40,081 nucleotides of DNA from Acidilobaceae archaeon (lineage in GTDB: Archaea > Thermoproteota > Thermoprotei_A > Sulfolobales > Acidilobaceae). A model generated the notes under the pieces. It searched no databases and was not told the DNA's origin. It worked only from the letters and a program-made list of their open reading frames with translations. Made by a program: the position numbers and the translations under genes. Every line of letters begins with the position of its first letter. Position 1 is the stretch's first letter. The stretch spans positions 1 to 40,081 of the forward strand of contig JALWOJ010000200.1 of the NCBI GenBank assembly GCA_026995555.1, read 5' to 3'. Shown here piece after piece: positions 34,446 to 40,081 of this stretch.

Positions 34446-35591
34446 TTAAAGGTAAAGTATTACGAAATATATAATAAGCAGGACTAGGCCGAAGGGAACG
34501 CCCAGCTTAGCCCACTCCCTCATAGAGATCTTAAGTCTGCCTGCAGCGACAATGTTAGGTATGTTTCCGGGTATAAGCATTCCGCCTGATATAAGAAGAC
34601 CCAAGAGGGCGCTTCTTATTTGGGCAACCGTCATTGTAGGACTTATCTCTGCTGCCGTTAAAGTTGCGTTGTCAACTACAGCGCTTATCGTGTTAACCCA
34701 GTAGAGTATATGTGCAGGCAGCTTAGTGAAGTACCATATTGTTATTGGGGTCAAGCTTGCGCCTAACAGCTCGAGTGCAGCAACAAATATGTAAACTCTG
34801 AAAGTCCTTATTATCACACCTCTAAGGGTCTCTGAGTAGGTAACGTTCTTCATACTGAACTCTGAAAGCTTTTCTTTATGGCCCCTCATCCTATACGCTG
34901 TAAACGCGGCTACAGCTATGATCCCCGGGATTATGTAGGCCCCCAATACATCTACTAAATACAGAAATGGTGCATTTAACTTGCTTATAGCAATCGTTGC
35001 TAAGGGCTCGCCTACAGGAGTTAAAGCTGCCCCTAAGCCAACTGCGAAGGCTGCATATACAGTAAACTCAAGCTTTCCTCTTCTATCGATCGGCAGAGCA
35101 TAAACTATTTCGGCAAGTATTACAGCAGTTACTATGACGCTTATGAAGCTCGCTATGAGCCCCAATATGGTGACAAGTATAAATGTGAAGATCGGAAGAC
35201 CTACCCTTTCGAGTATATGCCCTATTCCCCTATAGATAGGTTTATAGAAGTACAGAAATATCAGGCCAAAGATGAAGACGACCTGGGTTATGCCTATTGG
35301 ATGACCGTTTATCACAACAGGCGATGTGGCGGCCTTTAAAAATAGTAGCTTAAGGAGGTGGGTATCTTTAAATATGCCAGCTACTACATTGATTAAGACT
35401 CCTAGAAGACCCATGCCAAAGAAGAAATACTCCAGGTTCTCCTCTATTAATCTAGAAGCAAATGGCAAAATTAGGACTAAGGCCAATATGGACATTAACG
35501 CTATTGATAAATGAATTTGTGGGTGCGGAGGTATTTTGCTAATTATTAGGTCGAAGAGAGCTTCGGCCAAGCCTTCTTCCCTCTCATCCAA
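34446..35591 (-). CDS. DUF1646-type predicted cation transporter
   Basis: Polytopic membrane protein of the ion-transporter superfamily, about ten membrane segments. Conserved loops are LTPVGEPLATI, SAVVDNATLTAAEISP and SGGMLIPGNIPNIVAAGRLK, which match the DUF1646 (COG4756) predicted cation transporter family; the ion is unknown. I choose TTG 35591 (381 residues), which has AGAGG seven bases upstream. A longer frame starts at TTG 35675, but the added 28 residues are basic, look non-conserved and reach into the shared promoter. The alkyltransferase gene starts four bases after this stop. Confidence 0.8.
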   Translation of the reverse strand: MDEREEGLAEALFDLIISKIPPHPQIHLSIALMSILALVLILPFASRLIEENLEYFFFGMGLLGVLINVVAGIFKDTHLLKLLFLKAATSPVVINGHPIGITQVVFIFGLIFLYFYKPIYRGIGHILERVGLPIFTFILVTILGLIASFISVIVTAVILAEIVYALPIDRRGKLEFTVYAAFAVGLGAALTPVGEPLATIAISKLNAPFLYLVDVLGAYIIPGIIAVAAFTAYRMRGHKEKLSEFSMKNVTYSETLRGVIIRTFRVYIFVAALELLGASLTPITIWYFTKLPAHILYWVNTISAVVDNATLTAAEISPTMTVAQIRSALLGLLISGGMLIPGNIPNIVAAGRLKISMREWAKLGVPFGLVLLIIYFVILYL

Positions 35592-35661
35592 AGCAATTCC
35601 TCTAATAAAATTTATTCTTAAGCGATAATGGTCCTCCTTACCTCTTGACTTTAGGATAAAC

Positions 35662-35672
35662 ACTTTAAATGT
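35662..35672. promoter_or_regulatory. TATA-like element between the transporter gene and cysS
   Basis: ACTTTAAATGT contains the palindrome TTTAAA, which can serve both directions. It would give a leader near 18 bases for cysS and near 45 bases for the DUF1646 gene if that starts at 35591. Confidence 0.4.
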
Positions 35673-35709
35673 CAAATAAGGGAGTTATGGAAGAGGTAGC
35701 GGTGATTGC

Positions 35710-37155
35710 ATGAGCAGAGATATATTCGTGTTCAATACGCTCGGAAGGAGAAGGGAGAAGTTTGAGCCCTTTAGCCCTCCAATAGTAAAGATGTATGTAT
35801 GTGGTCTAACAGTATATGATTATATGCATATAGGGCATGCAAGAACATTTGTCGTATTTGATGCAATAAAGAGGTACCTAAAGCTGAGAGGCTATGATGT
35901 CATCTATGTTCAAAACATAACAGATATCGATGATAAGATAATAAATAGGGCTAGGGAGAGAGGAGTAAGCTGGAAAGAGCTTGCTGAGACGTACATAAAG
36001 GACTATATGGATAACATAAAGAAGTTGAACATCAACGTTGACTATCATCCTAGGGTTACGGAGCACATAAGTGATATAATAGATTTTATAAAGGTCTTGC
36101 TGGAGAAGGGTCACGCTTATGTTGCTAAGAGCGCCAGCGTGTACTTCGATGTGTCGTCTTACAAGTTTTACGGAGAGCTCAGCGGGAGGATTTCTAAAGA
36201 TCTTTGGAGACAGGAGGAGGAGTTCGTTTATGAGAAGAAGAACCCTTATGACTTTGCTCTCTGGAAGGCTGCAAAGCCTGGAGAGCCTTGGTGGGAGAGC
36301 CCTTGGGGTAGGGGAAGGCCTGGATGGCACATAGAATGTAGCGTTATGAGTACGAAGTTCTTAGGACCAAGGATAGATGTTCATGGAGGTGGGCAAGATT
36401 TGATATTCCCTCATCATGAAAACGAGAAGGCTCAAAGCGAATGTGCGCTGGGCGTAAGACCTTGGGTAAAATATTGGCTTCATTCAGGCATGCTAACAAT
36501 TAAAGGAGAGAAGATGAGCAAAAGCTTAGGGAACATAATAAGCCTTAAGGATCTTTTCAAGAAGTGGGATCCTAAGGTAATTAGGCTTTGGCTTCTTAGC
36601 TCCCATTACAGAAGCTATTTGGATTTTTCTGAGGAAAGCCTAGAGAGCAGTAAAATACTTTTAGATAGAATCTTAAGGGCTTCTCAGCTTTTATCAAAAA
36701 TGGTCAAGGAATTGGGCCCAGCCTACAAGGTAAACAGTAATGAGGTGTCTATAATCAGAGGCATTGAGAGGACCCTCCTAGAGTTTCATGACGCCTTAAG
36801 TGATGATTTTAACTTTGCCAAGGCCCAGAGTTCTCTGAACAAACTGCTAAACATCATTTTTTCCAAGGTTTCTCAAGTGAATAACTCAGCAGTTGCCATT
36901 GTTGCATTCAAAGCTCTCAAAGATATGAATGAGGTATTTGGGGTTGCAGACGAGTTTCTGGCCCAAGTCCCGCTTGAACAAGGTATACCTGTAGATTCAT
37001 TAATTGATCTGATAGTTGAGATAAGAGCAGAGCTGAGAAGGAGAAAGCTTTATGACCTAAGCGATAAGATAAGGGAGAGGCTCTCCCTTCTAGGAATACA
37101 GCTGATGGATAAAGGTGAGAAAACTGAGTGGTTTATCAAGAAGGTCAAATACTAG
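35710..37155 (+). CDS. cysS: Cysteinyl-tRNA synthetase
   Basis: Charges tRNA-Cys. Class I signatures are intact: MHIGHARTFVVFDAI as the HIGH motif and KMSKSLGN as the KMSKS motif. The zinc ligands fit: the cysteine in MYVCGLTVYD, WHIECSVMS, and the histidine and cysteine in FPHHENEKAQSEC. NITDIDDKIINRARE is standard. It is 481 residues long with an ATG start preceded by GCGGTGAT. Presence of CysRS means the organism does not depend on the SepRS/SepCysS route. Confidence 0.96.
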   Translation: MSRDIFVFNTLGRRREKFEPFSPPIVKMYVCGLTVYDYMHIGHARTFVVFDAIKRYLKLRGYDVIYVQNITDIDDKIINRARERGVSWKELAETYIKDYMDNIKKLNINVDYHPRVTEHISDIIDFIKVLLEKGHAYVAKSASVYFDVSSYKFYGELSGRISKDLWRQEEEFVYEKKNPYDFALWKAAKPGEPWWESPWGRGRPGWHIECSVMSTKFLGPRIDVHGGGQDLIFPHHENEKAQSECALGVRPWVKYWLHSGMLTIKGEKMSKSLGNIISLKDLFKKWDPKVIRLWLLSSHYRSYLDFSEESLESSKILLDRILRASQLLSKMVKELGPAYKVNSNEVSIIRGIERTLLEFHDALSDDFNFAKAQSSLNKLLNIIFSKVSQVNNSAVAIVAFKALKDMNEVFGVADEFLAQVPLEQGIPVDSLIDLIVEIRAELRRRKLYDLSDKIRERLSLLGIQLMDKGEKTEWFIKKVKY

Positions 37156-37159
37156 CAAA

Positions 37160-37172
37160 GGTTTTATAGAAT
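37160..37172 (+). promoter_or_regulatory. Promoter of the eIF1A-RIO1-KH operon
   Basis: GGTTTTATAGAAT lies just after the cysS stop. A start point near 37191 would leave a 35-base leader carrying GAGGTGA six bases before the eIF1A ATG. Confidence 0.5.
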
Positions 37173-37225
37173 CAAAAGCAACAAATAGGCTGTAACCTTA
37201 GTGTTTAACTTAGAGGTGAATTAGG

Positions 37226-37561
37226 ATGCCCAAGCATAAGAAAGGTGGAACTAAGGAGAAGAGTAAGGAGTTTCCTTTGCCTAACGAGGATGAAGGTACT
37301 ATACTTTGCGTCGTTCAGCAGAACTTAGGCGGAGGCTTTTTGCAGGTCCTATGTACAGATGAGCAGATATACAAGGCCTGGATACCAGGAAAGATGAGAA
37401 GAAGGGTTTGGATGAGAGAGGGAGACGTGATCCTCTTCCTCCCTTGGGGAACGAGGGACATGAAGGGAGAAGTCGTCTATAGATATTCTAGGGACCAAGT
37501 TAAGAAGCTTATAGAAATGGGTCTGTTGCCTGAGGAGATGCTAGAGGAGGTCTTAGAATGA
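37226..37561 (+). CDS. eif1A: Translation initiation factor 1A (aIF-1A)
   Basis: S1/OB-fold factor that binds the A site of the small ribosomal subunit during initiation. The basic N-terminal tail (MPKHKKGGTKEKSKEF) precedes the OB fold with EGTILCVVQQNLGGGFLQV and RRRVWMREGDVILFLPW. The C-terminal helices (DQVKKLIEMGLLPEEM) are typical of archaea. 111 residues. ATG start with GAGGTGA six bases upstream. First gene of a three-gene operon for translation and small-subunit maturation. Confidence 0.95.
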   Translation: MPKHKKGGTKEKSKEFPLPNEDEGTILCVVQQNLGGGFLQVLCTDEQIYKAWIPGKMRRRVWMREGDVILFLPWGTRDMKGEVVYRYSRDQVKKLIEMGLLPEEMLEEVLE

Positions 37562-38364
37562 GATGGAGAAGTAGGTGGCTGAAAAGAGAAAGAGAAGAAT
37601 TACTTGATAGGAGAAAGGATAGAGATCTCATAAAGACCGTAGAGGAGGTCTTTGATTCGATAACGCTTGGCCATCTTTACAGGTTGGAAGCTAAGGGCAT
37701 TATCTGGGAGATAAAGGGGGTTGTCAGTTCAGGTAAGGAAGCTAGGGTCTACTGGGCAAAATCAAAAAACGGTGAAGATCTGGCCGTTAAAATATACCTA
37801 TCTTTCACTGCAGAGTTTAGAAAGAGTATAAAGAAGTATATAGAAGGAGATCCAAGATTTGAAAAAGTTCCAAAAAATGATTTTCGAAAGCTTATCTATG
37901 AGTGGACCCGGAAGGAGTTTAGAAATCTTAAGAGGCTAAAAGAGGTAGGCGTGAGGGTGCCCAAGCCAATAGCTTTTCAAGGCAATATTTTAGTTATGGA
38001 GTTTCTTGGAGAGAATGGATATAGAGCACCTCTCCTTGTTGAAGTGGTTGACGATCTCTCCGATGATGAACTTTTTAAAATATGGGAGGATGTGCGTGAG
38101 CAGGTATCGAAAATAGTGTGCGAGGCCGGGCTAGTTCATGCAGATCTAAGTGAATATAATATAATGGTTTGGAAGGAGAAACCTTGGATAATTGATGTTG
38201 CCCAAGCAGTTCACTTAGAACACCCACTTTCTGTAGAGTTCTTGGAGAGGGATCTCAGAAATCTAAAGTATTTTTTTGGTGAAAGGCTCGAAATAGAGGA
38301 TGAGATAGAGAAACTCAGAGGTGATCTCTTGAAATGCCTCAGGAAGGAAGCGCACAGCCAGTAA
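37558..38364 (+). CDS. rio1: RIO1-type protein kinase
   Basis: Atypical serine kinase/ATPase needed for late maturation of the small ribosomal subunit. The RIO ATP-binding loop is GVVSSGKEARVYWA, and Lys78 lies in LAVKIY. The catalytic loop is LVHADLSEYNIMVW and the metal-binding DFG-like site is IIDVAQAV. The flexible loop and the motif DPRFEKVP are in the usual place for Rio1. ATG start overlapping the eIF1A stop by four bases (ATGA). Confidence 0.94.
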   Translation: MRWRSRWLKREREELLDRRKDRDLIKTVEEVFDSITLGHLYRLEAKGIIWEIKGVVSSGKEARVYWAKSKNGEDLAVKIYLSFTAEFRKSIKKYIEGDPRFEKVPKNDFRKLIYEWTRKEFRNLKRLKEVGVRVPKPIAFQGNILVMEFLGENGYRAPLLVEVVDDLSDDELFKIWEDVREQVSKIVCEAGLVHADLSEYNIMVWKEKPWIIDVAQAVHLEHPLSVEFLERDLRNLKYFFGERLEIEDEIEKLRGDLLKCLRKEAHSQ

Positions 38365-38936
38365 GGCCTAGGATGTACGTTAAAGTACCACCAGATAGAT
38401 TAGGTGTTGTTATAGGAACTAAAGGCGAAGTCAAGAAAGAACTTATGGAGAGAACGGGAACTATCATAAATGTTGATACAGAAAATGGTGTTGTAATTGT
38501 AGAGGGTGAGTCTTCAAGGACAAGTCCCATAAACGTTATGAAGGCAGCTGAGGTCGTTAAAGCTATTGCCTATGGTTTCCCTCCGGAGAAGGCCTTTAAG
38601 CTGTTAGATGAAGATAAAGTTTTGGTAATTGTAGACCTCAAAAATATTGTAGGTGATAGTCCAAACCATCTGACAAGGATTAAAGGTAGAATAATAGGTG
38701 AGGGCGGTAGGGCGAGAAGAACTATAGAGGAGATGACGGGGACTGATATTGTCGTCGGAGATACCTATGTTGCAATTATAGGAGATTACGAGAGGGCTAT
38801 GGTTGCTAAGGAGGCTGTAGAGATGCTTGCTGAGGGTAGAATGCACAGCACTGTTTACAGAAGAATAGATCAGCTCATGAGAGAAATTAAGAGAAGAGAA
38901 AGGTTGAGATTGTGGGAAGATAAGGGCCAGTTTTAA
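38334..38936 (+). CDS. KH-domain protein, Pno1/Dim2 (Krr1-like)
   Basis: RNA-binding protein with two KH domains, the archaeal counterpart of the Dim2/Pno1 factor that binds the 3' end of small-subunit rRNA during maturation. KH1: VPPDRLGVVIGTKGEVKKEL with GTKG; KH2: RIKGRIIGEGGRARRTIEEM with GEGG. The first KH starts near residue 12. ATG start inside the end of RIO1 (31-base overlap), with GAGGTGAT nine bases upstream. The gene order eIF1A-RIO1-KH is a recurrent archaeal cluster. Confidence 0.92.
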   Translation: MPQEGSAQPVRPRMYVKVPPDRLGVVIGTKGEVKKELMERTGTIINVDTENGVVIVEGESSRTSPINVMKAAEVVKAIAYGFPPEKAFKLLDEDKVLVIVDLKNIVGDSPNHLTRIKGRIIGEGGRARRTIEEMTGTDIVVGDTYVAIIGDYERAMVAKEAVEMLAEGRMHSTVYRRIDQLMREIKRRERLRLWEDKGQF

Positions 38937-38941
38937 CTTGG

Positions 38942-38963
38942 AACCTTCAGGTTGAAGAAGGTT
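38942..38963. terminator. Symmetric hairpin between convergent KH and AlaX genes
   Basis: AACCTTC at 38942-38948 and GAAGGTT at 38957-38963 pair perfectly around an eight-base loop. It lies in the only 25 bases between the two stops and could end transcription from both sides. No long T run follows on either strand. Confidence 0.4.
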
Positions 38964-39687
38964 ATTCCTCAAGTGTGTAATAAAGCCTTTTCCTTCTTCT
39001 TCCCTTGCTTTCGATTTTAAGTATCTTAATTCTTCCTATTTCACATGTATTCTTGACGTGGGGGGCTCCATCGAGTTGTATGTCAATTCCAGGGATCTCA
39101 ACAACTCTAACAACCTCAACGTTTGGAGGGGCTCTTTCGGCCAGCTTAACTATTCCAGGTATCTTAAGCGCCTCCTCTCTTGAGAGCCAATAAACTTTAA
39201 CTTCAATACATTTCAAAGCTATGGAGTTGGCCTCCTCAACAGCCTCCTCTAAAGCCCTTTTCCAATCCTCAACGTTACTGAGGTCGAAATCATCTCTAGC
39301 CATCTCAGGGGTTATGTGTCCTCCCGTGACCTTAGCGTTGTACTTCTTATAAAGGAGTGCTGTAATTATATGGCTTGCTGTATGCAACTTCATCATTCTA
39401 TATCTTCTCTCCCAATCAATAATACCTTTAACTTTCATATCTGTCTTTAATGCAGAAGCATTATCGACTCTATGTGCAACTTCATCGTTTTCGATAAAAG
39501 TATCAATGACTCTCACCTTAATATTAGTCGATGGAATTAAGAGAAAGCCTGTGTCAGCATCAAGACCTCCAGAAGGTCTTGGATGAAATGCCGTCTGATC
39601 TAGGAAAACTTTATCATTTTCTATCTTTTTGATCGTAGCTTCAAATTCCTTCAAGTAGCTATCATATTGAAAAAGAAGTTTTGTCAA
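38962..39687 (-). CDS. alaX: AlaX-type alanyl-tRNA editing protein
   Basis: Free-standing editing domain that hydrolyses mischarged Ser-tRNA-Ala (or Gly-tRNA-Ala). The N-terminal beta domain has AFHPRPSGGLDADTGF. The zinc site begins with HTASH (His102 and His106), followed by AKVTGGHITPEMARDDFDL. The usual second half C-x3-H reads DGAPH, with Asp206 in place of Cys and His210 kept, then VKNTCEIGRIKI. The length of 241 residues fits the AlaX-M group. TTG start with GAGGTGG upstream. Confidence 0.9.
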   Translation of the reverse strand: MTKLLFQYDSYLKEFEATIKKIENDKVFLDQTAFHPRPSGGLDADTGFLLIPSTNIKVRVIDTFIENDEVAHRVDNASALKTDMKVKGIIDWERRYRMMKLHTASHIITALLYKKYNAKVTGGHITPEMARDDFDLSNVEDWKRALEEAVEEANSIALKCIEVKVYWLSREEALKIPGIVKLAERAPPNVEVVRVVEIPGIDIQLDGAPHVKNTCEIGRIKILKIESKGRRRKRLYYTLEE

Positions 39688-39736
39688 ACTGTACCACCTC
39701 TCTTTATAAAAATTGAAAAATAATAAAAATAAAAAA

Positions 39737-40081
39737 CTATTCTTCTAGAGACCTGTCAGCAAATCCTAGTACAACCCTCTTCGGCAGCAAAGCAGACACT
39801 ATATAGTCAAAGGCTGCCTGGGGGTCGCTCTCATGACCGCACGTATAAACATCTACCGTAGCGAAGTTGTATTCTGGCCATGTGTGAATAGCTATATGAC
39901 TTTCAAGAACTATAGCTACAAGACTAACGCCTTCACCTATTTTCCACGATTTAATGTCTAGCAATGTCATCTTACCGATCTTTGCAGCGTTCATAGCGAC
40001 TTTCTCTAGCATTTCAGGATCTCTTAAGAGCTCTTTGTTACGGCATTCGTAGAGATTGCCATAGACGTGTTTACCATAAAC
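39737..40081 (-). CDS. speD: SpeD-family pyruvoyl decarboxylase (partial, runs off the window)
   Basis: Adenosylmethionine decarboxylase family, polyamine synthesis. The open frame continues in phase to the window edge: upstream of the internal ATG at 40012 it reads [18 protein letters not shown], which is part of the normal N-terminal region, so the true start lies beyond 40081. Self-cleavage is expected between Glu and Ser in [12 protein letters not shown], giving the pyruvoyl group; VDVYTCG is also conserved. Crenarchaea have both AdoMet decarboxylase and a closely related arginine decarboxylase of this family. The fragment does not settle which one this is. Confidence 0.88.
   Translation of the reverse strand, partial: VYGKHVYGNLYECRNKELLRDPEMLEKVAMNAAKIGKMTLLDIKSWKIGEGVSLVAIVLESHIAIHTWPEYNFATVDVYTCGHESDPQAAFDYIVSALLPKRVVLGFADRSLEE

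Overview
The window is a compact stretch of a hyperthermophilic crenarchaeon (Thermoproteota). The evidence is a single-chain reverse gyrase, an EF-2 of crenarchaeal type, archaeal eIF1A / RIO1 / KH genes, an archaeal class III-signal pilin, a TackOD1 zinc-ribbon protein, frequent GTG and TTG starts, GGAGGTGA-type ribosome binding sites and TATA-type promoters. I cannot name the genus. I see no tRNA or rRNA gene, no CRISPR array and no insertion sequence.

Layout. Positions 239-4592 (+): an Alg14-Alg13-like fused glycosyltransferase, a duplicated MgtE/SLC41 cation transporter, an MfnA-type PLP decarboxylase and a secreted protein of unknown function. Positions 4620-14895 (-): an 11-gene complex I operon (nuoA-B-C-D-H-I-J-K-M-L-N) with no NuoE, F or G. 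Positions 15196-17391 (-): EF-2, preceded by a 485-base spacer that holds a previously unlisted 37-codon gene with its own promoter and ribosome binding site. Positions 17895-22921 (+): reverse gyrase overlapping a nitrilase-fold protein that has lost two of its three catalytic residues. Positions 22931-26000 (-): a four-subunit pyruvate-type 2-oxoacid:ferredoxin oxidoreductase (porG-D-A-B).

Positions 26121-26964 (+): a hypothetical gene and a Nudix hydrolase. Positions 27063-31077 (+): a type IV pilus locus with pilin, terminator-like hairpin, secretion ATPase and two half-size TadC/GspF membrane proteins. Positions 31036-33098: a TackOD1 zinc-ribbon protein (-), divergent from a ribbon-helix-helix/coiled-coil protein (+). 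Positions 33081-35591 (-): an Alg7-like GlcNAc-1-phosphate transferase, a DNA alkyltransferase and a DUF1646 cation transporter. Positions 35710-38936 (+): cysS, then eIF1A-RIO1-KH, a translation and small-subunit maturation operon. Positions 38962-40081 (-): an AlaX editing protein and the C-terminal part of a SpeD-family pyruvoyl decarboxylase that runs off the window.

How it fits together. Por would oxidise 2-oxoacids and reduce ferredoxin, and a complex I without an NADH module could be one consumer of such electrons, but the donor is not encoded here. The Alg7-like and Alg14-Alg13-like enzymes would make the dolichol-linked GlcNAc2 start of N-glycans, and both the pilin and the secreted protein carry several N-X-S/T sequons. 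The least explained items are the 37-residue gene, the nitrilase-like pseudoenzyme beside reverse gyrase, the TackOD1 protein beside the pilus genes, and the missing transmembrane glutamate in NuoN.
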